NCBI GenBank assembly: GCA_018825305.1 | Contig: JAHJEO010000010.1 | Coordinates: 1 to 64,000, forward strand | Origin: Gammaproteobacteria bacterium | GTDB lineage: Bacteria; Pseudomonadota; Gammaproteobacteria; Burkholderiales; Rhodocyclaceae | DNA: 64,000 nucleotides | Direction: 5' to 3' | In this document: positions 41,366 through 52,280 of the stretch, in pieces | How the letters are laid out: each line of letters opens with the position of its first letter | How positions within the stretch are numbered: position 1 is the stretch's first letter | The notes under the pieces: model-generated | Databases searched by the model: none | What the model was told of the DNA's origin: nothing | What the model saw: only the letters and a program-made list of their open reading frames with translations | Made by a program: the position numbers and the translations under genes

Positions 41366-41932
41366 TTGCCAACCGATCCCGTCCGTCACGCCCTCGAAGA
41401 GGACGTCGCGATCGCGCCCTACGATCCGGCCTGGCCGCGGGCGTTTGCGGCAGAGGCGGCGCATCTGCGCGCCTGCCTGCCAGCCGGGCTGATCGGCCGC
41501 ATCGAGCATTTCGGCAGCACGGCGGTGCCGGGGCTGGCCGCCAAGCCGATCGTGGACATGCTGGTGGAAACGCCGGCACTGGACGCGGTGGCGACGCGCA
41601 TCGCCCCGATTCTGGAGGCGCTGGGTTACGACTACCTGTGGCGCCTCAACGAGGATCGTTCGGGTTTGGCCTACGCCTGGTTCATCAAGCGTGACGCCGC
41701 CGGGCGGCGCACCCACCACGTGCACTTCCTGGAGCCGCGCTCGCCGTACTGGGAGCGGCTGCTGTTTTGCGATCACCTGATCGCCCATCCGGAACTGGCG
41801 GCGGAGTATGCGACGATCAAGCGCGCCGCGGCTGCCGCCCACGGCGGTGACCGTGCCGCCTATGCGCACGCCAAGGGCGAGTTCATCGAGCGGGTCACGG
41901 CGCTGGCGCGCGGTGACGACGGGGCGAAATGA
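41366..41932 (+). CDS. GrpB/UPF0157 family protein
   Basis: 188 residues from a TTG (no ATG precedes the conserved region). The GrpB signature is intact: IEHFGSTAVPGLAAKPIVDMLVE (quoted part HFGSTAVPGLAAKPIVD, nucleotidyltransferase-like fold), HHVHFLEPRSPYWERLLFCDHL and Lys/Ala-rich C-terminal helix. Some family members are fused to dephospho-CoA kinase; a nucleotide-related role is possible but unproven. Confidence 0.88.
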   Translation: MPTDPVRHALEEDVAIAPYDPAWPRAFAAEAAHLRACLPAGLIGRIEHFGSTAVPGLAAKPIVDMLVETPALDAVATRIAPILEALGYDYLWRLNEDRSGLAYAWFIKRDAAGRRTHHVHFLEPRSPYWERLLFCDHLIAHPELAAEYATIKRAAAAAHGGDRAAYAHAKGEFIERVTALARGDDGAK

Positions 41933-42005
41933 GCGACAATTGCCGGAGTTTGCGGGAACATCAGGCACCGCATCGCTGTTTTGCGTTTTCCACGAATAGG
42001 CCGGC

Positions 42006-43433
42006 ATGAAAATCATCATTCTCGGCGCCGGCCAGGTCGGCGCGTCGGTGGCGGAGGTTCTGACCTCCGAATCCAACGACATCACGGTCATCGATCTCGA
42101 CAGCAAGTCGCTGGCCGCGCTGCAGGATCGCCTTGACCTGCGCACCGTGACCGGCAATGCTGCCAGCCCCTCGGTGCTGCGCGCGGCGGGCGCGGAAGAT
42201 GCCGACCTGCTGATCGCGGTGACCCAGTCCGACCAGACCAACCTCTGCGCCTGTCGTATCGCCCGCACCCTGTTCAACACGCCGACGCGGATCGCGCGGC
42301 TGCGCTCGACCGATTTTATCGAGCACCCCGAACTGCTCGACGAGGCCAATTTCGCGGTGGACTTTTCGATCTGCCCCGAGCAGGAGGTGACGGACGCCCT
42401 GGCCAAGCTGGTGGAGTTTCCCGAGGCGTTGCAGGTGCTGGAGTTCGCCGGCGGCAGCGTGCGGCTGGTGGCGGCGCGGGCCAACCCGGGCGGGTTGCTG
42501 GTCGGCAAGCCGATCAGCGCCATGCGCGATCACCTGCCGGCCAGCGTCGATGCGCGCATCGTCGCCATCTATCGCGATTTCCAGGCCATCGTGGTGGATG
42601 GCGACACGGTCATCGAGGCCGGCGACGAGGTGTTCGTGCTGGCGGCGCGTGACCATATTCGCCGCGTCTTCAACGAGCTGCGGCGCATGGACCAGCCGGT
42701 GAAGCGGGTGATGATCGCCGGCGGCGGCAACATCGGCTTCCGCTTCGCCCGCGCCATCGAGCAGGATTACGAGGTCAAGCTGGTCGACAGCAACGCCGAG
42801 CGCGCCGTGTTCCTCGCCGGCCAGCTGGGCAAGACGCTGGTGCTGGCCGGCGACGCCACCGACGAGAAGCTGCTGGGCGCCGAGAACATCGAGGAGATGG
42901 ATCTTTTCCTTGCGCTCACCAACGACGACGAGAACAACATCATGTCGGCGCTGCTGGCCAAGCGGCTGGGGGCGCGGCGCGTGCTGGCGCTGATCAACCG
43001 CCGCGCCTATGTCGATCTGGTGCAGGGCGGCGAGATCGACATCGCCATTTCGCCGGCGCAGCTGTCCATCGGCACCATGCTCACCCATGTGCGGCGCGGC
43101 GACGTCGCCCGCGTGCACAGCCTGCGGCGCGGCGCGGCTGAAGCGCTCGAACTGGTGGCGCACGGCGACGCCAAGACCTCCAAGGTCGTCGGCCGCCGCG
43201 TCGACCAGATCGACCTGCCCAAGGGTGCCAGCATTGCCGCCATCGTGCGCCAGCTGGACAAGCCAGAGGTGGTCGCGGTGCACGACATCGTGGAGGAGCG
43301 CAAGGAGCGCGTGATCATGGCCCACCACGACACGGTGGTCGAGGCCGACGACCATGTCATCGTCTTCTGCGTGTCGAAGCGGCTGGTGCCGAAGGTGGAA
43401 AAACTGTTCCAGGTTTCGTTCGGGTTCATTTGA
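42006..43433 (+). CDS. trkA: Trk potassium uptake system, cytoplasmic gating subunit
   Basis: 475 residues: two tandem RCK units, each with a Rossmann NAD-binding site (IILGAGQVGASVAE at 4-17; MIAGGGNIGFRFA near 240) followed by a TrkA-C domain. Binds NAD(H)/ATP and gates TrkH. It normally follows ntrX directly; here a 3-kb stretch with repeats and an island separates them. Confidence 0.95.
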   Translation: MKIIILGAGQVGASVAEVLTSESNDITVIDLDSKSLAALQDRLDLRTVTGNAASPSVLRAAGAEDADLLIAVTQSDQTNLCACRIARTLFNTPTRIARLRSTDFIEHPELLDEANFAVDFSICPEQEVTDALAKLVEFPEALQVLEFAGGSVRLVAARANPGGLLVGKPISAMRDHLPASVDARIVAIYRDFQAIVVDGDTVIEAGDEVFVLAARDHIRRVFNELRRMDQPVKRVMIAGGGNIGFRFARAIEQDYEVKLVDSNAERAVFLAGQLGKTLVLAGDATDEKLLGAENIEEMDLFLALTNDDENNIMSALLAKRLGARRVLALINRRAYVDLVQGGEIDIAISPAQLSIGTMLTHVRRGDVARVHSLRRGAAEALELVAHGDAKTSKVVGRRVDQIDLPKGASIAAIVRQLDKPEVVAVHDIVEERKERVIMAHHDTVVEADDHVIVFCVSKRLVPKVEKLFQVSFGFI

Positions 43434-43491
43434 TGCTGGCCCCCGCTCCTGGTCAAGCCGCAGCACGCTCCCAAATGGAGACCGCCGCCGC

Positions 43492-44949
43492 ATGACGCAA
43501 CTGTTGTCGGTCCTGCGCGTGCTGTCGATGCTGGTGCTGCTGTTCGCGGCAACATTGCTGCTGCCGGTTTTCATCTCGCATGCAATGGCCGATGGTGCCG
43601 AGGGTGCCTACGACGGCGCGTTGCTGATCACGCTCGGCGCCGGCTTCGTGATGTGGGCGCTGACCCGGCGCAACAACCGCGAGCTGAAGATCAAGGACGG
43701 CTTCCTGCTGGTGGTGCTGGTGTGGGTGACGCTGCCGCTGTTCGCCACCATCCCGCTGCTGTCCTATCTGCCGGGGCTGTCCTTCACCGATGCCTATTTC
43801 GAGGCGGTTTCCGGCCTCACGGCCACCGGAGCCACCGTGCTTTCCGGGCTCGACAGCCTGCCGATATCGATCAATTTCTGGCGCACCTTCCTGCACTGGC
43901 TCGGCGGCATGGGCGTGATCGTGCTGGCGGTGGCCATCCTGCCGCTGCTCGGCGTCGGCGGCCGCCAGTTGTTCAAGGCCGAGGCGCCGGGGCCGATGAA
44001 GGAATCCAAGCTCAGCCCGCGCATGGCCGAGACTGCCAAGGGTTTCTGGGTCATCTACCTGCTGCTGACTATCGCGTGCGCCCTCTCTCTGTTTGCCGCG
44101 GGAATGGGCGGCTGGGATGCGCTGATGCACGCCTTTTCCATCATGGGCCTGGGCGGCTTCTCGACCAAGGATGCCAGCCTCGGCTATTTCAACAGCCTGC
44201 CGATCGAGTCGATCGCCATGGGCTTCGCCCTGCTGTCGGGCATGAGCTATGCCACGCACTACCTGGCCTTCCACGGCCGCAGCCTGCGCCCCTACCTCCA
44301 CGACCCGGAACTGCCGTTTTATCTCGGCGTACTGGCTTTGAGCATCGTCGGCCTTTCCCTCTACCTGATGCCTTACGGCATCTACCAGGATTTTGGCGAA
44401 GCCCTGCGCTACGTCGCCTTCCACAGCATTTCGCTCGCTACCTCGCTCGGCTTCGCCACCACCGACTACGCCCAGTGGCCGATGTTCGCCCAGTTGTGGA
44501 TCCTTTTCCTCGGCAGCTTCATCGCCTGCTCGGGGTCGACCGGCGGCGGCATCAAGATGGTGCGCGCCATCATTCTCTACAAGCAGGTGTTCTTCGAGGT
44601 GCTGCGCTCGATCCACCCGCAGGTGGTGCGGCAGATCAAGCTCGGCGGTGCGCCGGTGCCCTCCAGCATCGTCTATGCCGTGCTCGCCTTCGGCTTCATC
44701 TACATGGTCAGCATCGTCTCGCTGACCCTGCTGATGGCCGCCTCCGGTGCCGACATCGTCACCGGCTTCTCGGCGGTGGTCGCCTGCATCAACAACACCG
44801 GCCCCGGCCTCAACCAGGTCGGGCCGGCCAGCAACTACGCGGTGCTCAGCGACTTCCAGACCTGGGTATGCATCTTCGCCATGCTGCTGGGGCGGCTTGA
44901 GATCTTCACCCTGCTGGTGGTGCTGTCGCCGGCGTTCTGGCGCAAATAG
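43492..44949 (+). CDS. trkH: Trk potassium transporter, membrane subunit
   Basis: 485 residues from an ATG 58 bases after trkA. Potassium-channel-like membrane protein with four pore repeats. Selectivity-type glycines are visible in SGLTATGATVLSG, MGLGGFST, LATSLGFATTD and ACINNTGPGLNQVG. Takes up potassium with TrkA. Followed by the inverted-repeat region. Confidence 0.95.
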   Translation: MTQLLSVLRVLSMLVLLFAATLLLPVFISHAMADGAEGAYDGALLITLGAGFVMWALTRRNNRELKIKDGFLLVVLVWVTLPLFATIPLLSYLPGLSFTDAYFEAVSGLTATGATVLSGLDSLPISINFWRTFLHWLGGMGVIVLAVAILPLLGVGGRQLFKAEAPGPMKESKLSPRMAETAKGFWVIYLLLTIACALSLFAAGMGGWDALMHAFSIMGLGGFSTKDASLGYFNSLPIESIAMGFALLSGMSYATHYLAFHGRSLRPYLHDPELPFYLGVLALSIVGLSLYLMPYGIYQDFGEALRYVAFHSISLATSLGFATTDYAQWPMFAQLWILFLGSFIACSGSTGGGIKMVRAIILYKQVFFEVLRSIHPQVVRQIKLGGAPVPSSIVYAVLAFGFIYMVSIVSLTLLMAASGADIVTGFSAVVACINNTGPGLNQVGPASNYAVLSDFQTWVCIFAMLLGRLEIFTLLVVLSPAFWRK

Positions 44950-44966
44950 GGGCCGGAGGCCCCTGG

Positions 44967-45327
44967 CCCGCCCTCCCCCAGCCCCTCCCTCGCGGGAGGG
45001 GAGACTTGGTGCTCGCTACGCTCGTCTGTTACGGGGAGCGTTGTAGTCTGGCGCGGTGGGGTCGCACGCTTCGCGTGCTCGGGTTAGTGCATTGGCTTGG
45101 GGCGGCCCTGCGCCAATGCCTGAATCCGCAGGAAGGCAGCTTCGTGGCGGCCGCGTGCTTGCCGAGCACAATCCAAGCAGCGTTTCCGCAGGGCCGCCCC
45201 GAGGAAACGCGGCACGCGCCGAAGGCGCAATCCGTTCCCGGCCTCAACTGCGAAGCCGCCCGAAACAAACGAGCGAAGCGAGCCACAAGTCTCCCCTCCC
45301 GCGAGGGAGGGGCTGGGGGAGGGCGGG
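44967..45327. repeat. Large inverted repeat after trkH (42-nt perfect arms)
   Basis: Perfect 42-base arms at 44967-45008 and 45286-45327, each with its own CCCTCCC-TCGC-GGGAGGG hairpin. Imperfect pairing continues inward (GCTCGCTACGCTCGTCTGTT against AACAAACGAGCGAAGCGAGC, and GGGCGGCCCTGCG against CGCAGGGCCGCCC). No gene is supported inside. The same arm design occurs inside rsmB. Confidence 0.9.
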
Positions 45328-45364
45328 TCTATAATCAGCGCCTTTCCCCGCCGGAGCAAATAAT

Positions 45365-45440
45365 GGCCCCCCACGCTCACATTCGTTCGCTGCCCCCCAC
45401 GGGGGGGTGCATGCCCCCTTGGGGCGGCCCGGCGGAGGCA
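45365..45440 (+). repeat. GC-rich repeat (CCCCCCACGCTC family) ending in the hemE ribosome-binding site
   Basis: Reads GGCCCCCCACGCTCACATTC, a CCCCCCAC/GGGGGGGTG hairpin, then GGGGCGGCCCGGCGGAGGCA. It recurs inverted at 58311-58428. The terminal GGAGG lies 8 bases before the hemE ATG. Confidence 0.8.
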
Positions 45441-45445
45441 TAACC

Positions 45446-46513
45446 ATGGCCCGCCCCAAGAACGACAATTTCCTCCGCGCCCTGCTGCGCGAGCCGGTCG
45501 ATTACACGCCCTCCTGGCTGATGCGCCAGGCCGGTCGCTACCTGCCGGAATACAACGAAACGCGCCGCCGCGCCGGCAATTTCCTCGCCCTTTGCAAGAA
45601 CCCCGGCCTCGCCTGCGAGGTGACGCTGCAGCCGTTGGCACGCTTTCCGCTCGACGCCGCGATCCTCTTCTCCGACATCCTCACCGTGCCCGACGCCATG
45701 GGCCTCGGCCTTTATTTCGCCGAAGGCGAGGGGCCGAAGTTCGAGCGGCCGCTGCGCGAGGAATGGGCGATTCGCGACCTCACTGCGCCCGATCCCGACA
45801 CCCACCTGCGTTACGTGCTCGACGCCGTGCGCGAGATCCGCCGCGCGCTCGACAACTCGGTGCCGCTGATCGGCTTCTCCGGCTCGCCCTTCACGCTGGC
45901 CTGCTACATGGTCGAGGGCGGCGGTTCGGCTGATTTCCGCACGGTCAAGACCATGCTCTACGATCGACCCGACCTGCTGCACCGCATCCTCGAAGTGAAT
46001 GCGCAGGCGGTGACCGACTACCTCAACGCCCAGATCGAGGCCGGCGTCCAGGCCGTGCAGATTTTCGACACCTGGGGCGGGGCGCTGTCGCACGCCGCCT
46101 ACCGCGAGTTCTCGCTGGCCTACATGCAGCGCGTGGTCGAAGGCCTGACCAAGACCCACGACGGCGAACGCGTGCCCTGCATCGTCTTCACCAAGGGCGG
46201 CGGTCAGTGGCTCGAGGCGATAGCGGATATCGGCTGCGACGCCATCGGCGTCGACTGGACCACCGACCTGGGCGAGGCGCGCCGTCGCGTCGGCGACAAG
46301 GTGGCCTTGCAGGGCAACCTCGATCCGATGTCGCTGTTCTCGTCGAACGAGGCGGTCGCCCGCGAGGCCAGGCGCGTGCTCGACAGTTTTGGTGCGGACG
46401 ACGGCAGGTCAGGCCACGTCTTCAATCTCGGCCATGGCATCAACCAATTCACCCCGCCAGAGCGGGTTGCCACGCTGATCGAAACGGTACGCCAGCACAG
46501 CCGGCGGTCCTGA
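45446..46513 (+). CDS. hemE: Uroporphyrinogen decarboxylase
   Basis: 355 residues, full length. N-terminal [13 protein letters not shown] signature (about 25-37), [13 protein letters not shown] with catalytic Asp, [21 protein letters not shown], and C-terminal [14 protein letters not shown]. Decarboxylates uroporphyrinogen III to coproporphyrinogen III for haem and, earlier in the branch, siroheme supply. The ribosome-binding site is the end of the upstream repeat. Confidence 0.96.
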   Translation: MARPKNDNFLRALLREPVDYTPSWLMRQAGRYLPEYNETRRRAGNFLALCKNPGLACEVTLQPLARFPLDAAILFSDILTVPDAMGLGLYFAEGEGPKFERPLREEWAIRDLTAPDPDTHLRYVLDAVREIRRALDNSVPLIGFSGSPFTLACYMVEGGGSADFRTVKTMLYDRPDLLHRILEVNAQAVTDYLNAQIEAGVQAVQIFDTWGGALSHAAYREFSLAYMQRVVEGLTKTHDGERVPCIVFTKGGGQWLEAIADIGCDAIGVDWTTDLGEARRRVGDKVALQGNLDPMSLFSSNEAVAREARRVLDSFGADDGRSGHVFNLGHGINQFTPPERVATLIETVRQHSRRS

Positions 46514-46522
46514 GGCAGCACC

Positions 46523-46577
46523 CCCCGCAAACGCCCTTTTGGCAAGGGTTTTCGCAGTGCGCCAAAAGTGTGCGGGG
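46523..46577. other. Long imperfect hairpin after hemE
   Basis: Outer stem CCCCGCA / TGCGGGG and inner stem CTTTTGGC / GCCAAAAG. No U-run follows, so it may stabilise the hemE mRNA end or be a cruciform. Confidence 0.5.
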
Positions 46578-46584
46578 AGTTGAC

Positions 46585-46593
46585 TTATGCACA
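46585..46593 (+). promoter_or_regulatory. DnaA-box-like nonamer
   Basis: TTATGCACA, one mismatch from TTATCCACA, in the AT-rich gap between hemE and priA. Confidence 0.5.
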
Positions 46594-46669
46594 GAAACCC
46601 GTTCCATTCCGAATTTGCGGGGATATCCCCTGCACAGCATGGGTGAATTTGTAAGTGATTGATTTATAA

Positions 46670-46696
46670 CGTAATGAATGTTGCACATTCATTACG
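46670..46696. promoter_or_regulatory. Perfect 12-bp inverted repeat, possible operator
   Basis: CGTAATGAATGT-TGC-ACATTCATTACG in an AT-rich stretch upstream of priA; no U-run, so a protein-binding site is more likely than a terminator. Confidence 0.6.
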
Positions 46697-46760
46697 CAAG
46701 TACTAGAAACACCTTATGGCATGGGTAGTTAGCGTAGTTGGCCGAGGTTTGCCCACAAAC

Positions 46761-46769
46761 TTATCCACA
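46761..46769 (+). promoter_or_regulatory. Perfect DnaA box upstream of priA
   Basis: TTATCCACA, identical to the strong consensus; a weaker TTGCCCACA lies at 46749. The surrounding 250 bases are AT-richer than the genome and hold no gene. Confidence 0.6.
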
Positions 46770-46842
46770 GAATTTGTGAGCAAGATAAAAGTCCTTTCCA
46801 GCCATGCAATTACCCCCGAAAAGCGAGGTCAAGTCGAGATTC

Positions 46843-48851
<2,009 letters not shown>

Positions 48852-48855
<4 letters not shown>

Positions 48856-50063
48856 GCGGCCTTGCGGGCGCCGAGCATGAACCAGCCCCAGCTCGCCGCC
48901 TGCAGCAGCACCAGCGCGCCGTAGGTGAGGCGGAAGGCGTCGCGCGGCGCGAGGCCGGCGGATTGCGCGGCTTCGACCAGTACGCCAAAGCCCCACTGCA
49001 GGCCGAAGGCGCCGACGAAGGCGCCGAGGTTGAGCGCGGTGTTGACGCGGCCCGACAGGTGCGGCGGAAAGTTGGCGGCCAGCAGGGCGTAGGCGAGGTT
49101 GCCGACGGCGAACACCAGGCCGAGGAAGAACCAGGTGAATTGCGTCGGCAGCAGGTCGAGGACGATGGCGATATGGGCGACGACGCCCAGCCCCATGCCG
49201 ACCGCGAGGATGCGGTCGGGCGTGATGCCGCGCCGCTTCAGCGGCACGATGAGGAAGGCGATGGCGAGGAAGCCGCCGAGCATGGCGATGCTGGTGAGCA
49301 GCAGGTGGTTGGCCGCGGCGCCGCGATCGAGGCCGTTGAAGGTCATCAGCCAGGGTACGGCCCACAGCCCCTGGAGGGCCATGAAGCCGCCGACGAGTGT
49401 GGTCGTCTGCGGTGCGTAGCGCCAGAAGACGCGGCTGGCGAGGATGGCGCCGACGGCGCGCACCTGCTCGATGACTGTTTCGACCGGATGGTCGTCGCCA
49501 TGCATCGGCGTGTCGCGCCTGGGCGTGGTGAAGATCGCCAGCGCCGCCAGCAGCACCAGCGTCGTCAGGCCGAGGAAGACGCCGCGCCAGCCGGCCAGCG
49601 GCAGCGCCCAGCCGATCGGCGTGGTGGCGGTCAGCGCACCCAGCCCGCCGGCGGCCATCACCGCGGCGTTGAGCGAGGGCAGCCGCTCGGCCGGGAACCA
49701 CAGCGAGAAGGCCTTGAACGAGGCCATCAGGCAGGCCGAGACGCCGAGCCCGATCAGGGCGCGGGCGAAGGCCAGCTCGCCGAGGCTGGTGCCCAGCGCG
49801 AACAACGCCGTGCCGGCGGCAGCCACCAGCAGCAAGGTCGCCTCGACCCGGCGTGGGCCGTAGCGGTCGAGCAATATGCCCAGCGGCAACTGGAAGGCGC
49901 CGAAGGCCAGCAGGTAGGCCGAGGTCAGCAGCCCGAGGTCGGCGGCGCCGACGCCGAGGTCGCGCGTCAGCTCCGGCGCGATGACGGCATTGACGTTGCG
50001 CAGAAGGTAGGAAAGGTAATAGCCGACCGCGAAGGGCAGGAAAACCCGCAGCCAGGGGTTCAC
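48852..50063 (-). CDS. Major facilitator superfamily transporter
   Basis: 403 residues from a GTG overlapping the upstream MOSC stop (GTGA). Twelve predicted membrane segments, N-terminal YYLSYLLRNVNAVIAPEL and DRYGPRR in the loop after helix 2. Resembles the cyanate/hexuronate-type MFS group; the substrate cannot be assigned. Last gene of a minus-strand run AsmA-can-ROK-MOSC-MFS in which each gene overlaps the next. Confidence 0.88.
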
Positions 50064-50722
50064 GGATTGTTGGCCTTGAGCCAGGCCGCGCGTTCGCTGA
50101 GTTTTTGCACCCAGCGCTGTGCCAGCCCGGGGGTGGTGGCGAGCATTTCCAGTTCGCCGGGCGGGGGCCGGTGCGCCTTCCAGCTGCGCCACAGCCGCGC
50201 CAGGCTGGCTTCGGGCGCCGGCCGCTCGAGCAGCGCGAAGTCGCAGCCCGGCACCACCTCGCCCGCCCCGACGACGGCGAAATACCAGCCGACCAGTCCT
50301 TCGTCGTCGATCAGCCGCGTCATGCCGTCGACGTCAAAACGGCGGTCGATCTTCCAGCATGGCGAGCGTGGCCGCGAGACGCGGATGCGCGCGTCGCCGA
50401 GGCGGAAGACGTCACCGATGCAGACGTCGGCCTCGTCCCAGCCCGGTACGCTGAGGTTCTCGCCGAGGCTGCCGGGCAGCAGTTGCGCCGCGGCCGCGGG
50501 AAAGGCCGCGGCGAGCCGCGCGTAGTGCGCGACCGGATACTGGTGCAGCGCCTGCTCGGGGCCGCCATGGACGCGGCGGTCGGCCTGGGCGTCGCCGGCC
50601 AGGCCCTCGAAGCCGAGCCACAGCGGCATCTCGCATTCGTGCTTGAAGATGCCGGTCGGCTGGTTCTCGGGCGGCAGCGGGCGGATGCCGCCGGCAAACA
50701 GCCGCGTCGGGTTCGCGTTCAT
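50060..50722 (-). CDS. MOSC-domain protein (YiiM-like)
   Basis: 220 residues from the ATG overlapping the ROK stop (TGATG); an ATG six bases upstream is also possible. MOSC features: GDAQADRRVHGGPEQALHQYP, GSLGENLS and SRPRSPCWKID with the conserved molybdenum-cofactor Cys. YiiM-type proteins reduce N-hydroxylated substrates or handle Moco. Co-located with unrelated genes, so the partner is unknown. Confidence 0.88.
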   Translation of the reverse strand: MNANPTRLFAGGIRPLPPENQPTGIFKHECEMPLWLGFEGLAGDAQADRRVHGGPEQALHQYPVAHYARLAAAFPAAAAQLLPGSLGENLSVPGWDEADVCIGDVFRLGDARIRVSRPRSPCWKIDRRFDVDGMTRLIDDEGLVGWYFAVVGAGEVVPGCDFALLERPAPEASLARLWRSWKAHRPPPGELEMLATTPGLAQRWVQKLSERAAWLKANNP

Positions 50723-51621
50723 CACCATAGCCAGGCCGCGCCGCGCACGCCGGAGCTGTCGCCGAAGCGGGCCTTCACCAGCCGGGTGTCGACGCGATCG
50801 GAGAAAACGAACGCGCCCCACAGCTTCGGCACGCTGGCGTAAAGGCGGTCGATGTTGGAGAGGCCGCCGCCGAGCACGATCACGTCGGGATCGACGACGT
50901 TGATGACGGTGGCCAGCGCCCGTGCCAGCCGCGTCTCGTAGAGTTGGAGCGAGGCTTCGCAGTCGGCATCGCCGGCGGCGGCCTGTGCGACGATCTGCTG
51001 CGGGGAAAAGTCGGCGATGGCGGTACGGCGATGCTCCTTCGCCATGCCGGGCCCGGAGAGATACAGCTCGATGCAGCCCTTGCGCCCGCAATAGCACAAA
51101 GGCCTGTGGTGTTCGCCGGGCATCGGGTTGTGGCCCCACTCGCCGGCGATGGCGTTGGCGCCGTTCAACACCTTGCCGTCGATGACGATGCCGCCGCCGA
51201 CGCCGGTGCCCAGTATCACGCCGAACACCACGGCCGCGCCGGCCGCGGCGCCGTCGGTCGCCTCGGACAGGGCGAAGCAGTTGGCGTCGTTGGCCAGCCG
51301 CAGCGGCCGGCCCAGCGCGGCTTCGAGGTCGCGGCGCAGCGGCTGGCCGATCAGGCAGGTCGAGTTGGCGTTCTTGATAAGCCCCGTGGCCTTCGATTCG
51401 GCGCCGGGGATGCCGATGCCGACGCTTGCCGCCGTGCCGCCAGCGCCTAGTTTTTGTTCCGTGGCCGCGACCAGCCCGGCGATGGCGGCGAGTGTCGCGG
51501 CGTAATCGCCCTGCGGCGTTGCCACGCGCTCACGCAGCAATTCAGCAGCGTCACCGTTACCGCCGTCGCCGAGCGCGACGATCTCGATCTTGCTGCCGCC
51601 GAGATCGATACCCAGCCGCAT
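50722..51621 (-). CDS. ROK-family sugar kinase
   Basis: 299 residues. ATP site IDLGGSKIE, substrate region LANDANCFALSE, GTGVGGGIVIDG, and the ROK zinc motif GEWGHNP ... CYCGRKGCIE. Probably a fructokinase, glucokinase or N-acetylglucosamine kinase; sequence alone does not decide. Two repeat copies lie inside: KLGAGGTAAS near residue 57 and a diverged RRTAIADF near residue 200. Confidence 0.9.
   Translation of the reverse strand: MRLGIDLGGSKIEIVALGDGGNGDAAELLRERVATPQGDYAATLAAIAGLVAATEQKLGAGGTAASVGIGIPGAESKATGLIKNANSTCLIGQPLRRDLEAALGRPLRLANDANCFALSEATDGAAAGAAVVFGVILGTGVGGGIVIDGKVLNGANAIAGEWGHNPMPGEHHRPLCYCGRKGCIELYLSGPGMAKEHRRTAIADFSPQQIVAQAAAGDADCEASLQLYETRLARALATVINVVDPDVIVLGGGLSNIDRLYASVPKLWGAFVFSDRVDTRLVKARFGDSSGVRGAAWLW
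51005..51030 (-). repeat. Diverged core repeat copy (IADF frame) in the ROK gene
   Basis: GAAAAGTCGGCGATGGCGGT on the plus strand; read on the minus strand as TAIADFSP. Two mismatches in the core. Confidence 0.5.
51431..51455 (-). repeat. Core repeat copy (KLGAGGTA frame) in the ROK gene
   Basis: GTGCCGCCAGCGCCTAGTTT on the plus strand (GAC to TAG change); encodes QKLGAGGTAA. Confidence 0.75.
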
Positions 51622-52280
51622 CAGGCGCCGTTGCTGCCGACCATCGTCAGCGCCTTGCGGTAGTTGGCGTCGACCTCGTCCTGGCGCACTGCGGTCAGGC
51701 CCATGTCGCGCAGCAGGCCGTCGGCAAGGCCATAGATCCAGCCATGCACCGCCAGTTCCTGGCCGCGCGCCCAGGCGTCGCGCACCACTGTGGTCTGCGC
51801 CACGTTGACCACCTGCTCGATGACGTTGAGCTCGCACAGGCGATCCACCCGCTGCTCCGGCAGGGCGCGATCGAGCAGCGGCCGATGCTTGTCGCGCACG
51901 TCCTGGATGTGGCGCAGCCAGTTGTCGGCGAGGCCGTAGCGGCGGTCGTCGAAGGCCGCACGCACGCCGCCGCAGCCGTAGTGGCCGACCACGATGATGT
52001 GGCGCACCTTGAGCACGTCGATGGCGAACTGCATCACCGAGAGGCAGTTGAGGTCGGTGTGAACCACCACGTTGGCGACGTTGCGGTGAACGAACACCTC
52101 GCCCGGCAGGAGGCCGGTGATCTGGTTGGCCGGTACGCGCGAATCCGAGCAGCCGATCCAAAGATATTCCGGGCTTTGCAGCTGCGCCAGGCGGTTGAAG
52201 AATTCCGGGTCCTGCGCCGTGACACCGGCCGCCCACTCGCGGTTGTGCGCCAGCAGGTGGTCGAGGTTGGTGTCGATCAT
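51621..52280 (-). CDS. can: Beta-class carbonic anhydrase
   Basis: 219 residues. Zinc ligands in CSDSRV (Cys and Asp near residues 44-46) and HYGCGG (His and Cys near 100-103), plus FVHRNVANVV. Interconverts CO2 and bicarbonate in the cytoplasm. The start overlaps the AsmA stop (ATGA), and its stop overlaps the ROK start. Confidence 0.95.
   Translation of the reverse strand: MIDTNLDHLLAHNREWAAGVTAQDPEFFNRLAQLQSPEYLWIGCSDSRVPANQITGLLPGEVFVHRNVANVVVHTDLNCLSVMQFAIDVLKVRHIIVVGHYGCGGVRAAFDDRRYGLADNWLRHIQDVRDKHRPLLDRALPEQRVDRLCELNVIEQVVNVAQTTVVRDAWARGQELAVHGWIYGLADGLLRDMGLTAVRQDEVDANYRKALTMVGSNGA

Noticed and set aside
45006-45443. Open frames inside the inverted-repeat region
   Set aside because: They arise from GC-rich palindromic DNA, lack ribosome-binding sites and show no protein-like composition.
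45920-45945. GGCGGTTCGGCTGATTTCCG in hemE (GGGSADFRT) as a further core repeat copy
   Set aside because: Too many mismatches in the DNA core; the peptide resemblance to ASADF alone is not enough.
46514-46842. Chromosomal replication origin
   Set aside because: Only one perfect and one near-perfect DnaA box, and dnaA, dnaN, gyrB or rpmH are not nearby; recorded as a possible DnaA regulatory region instead.
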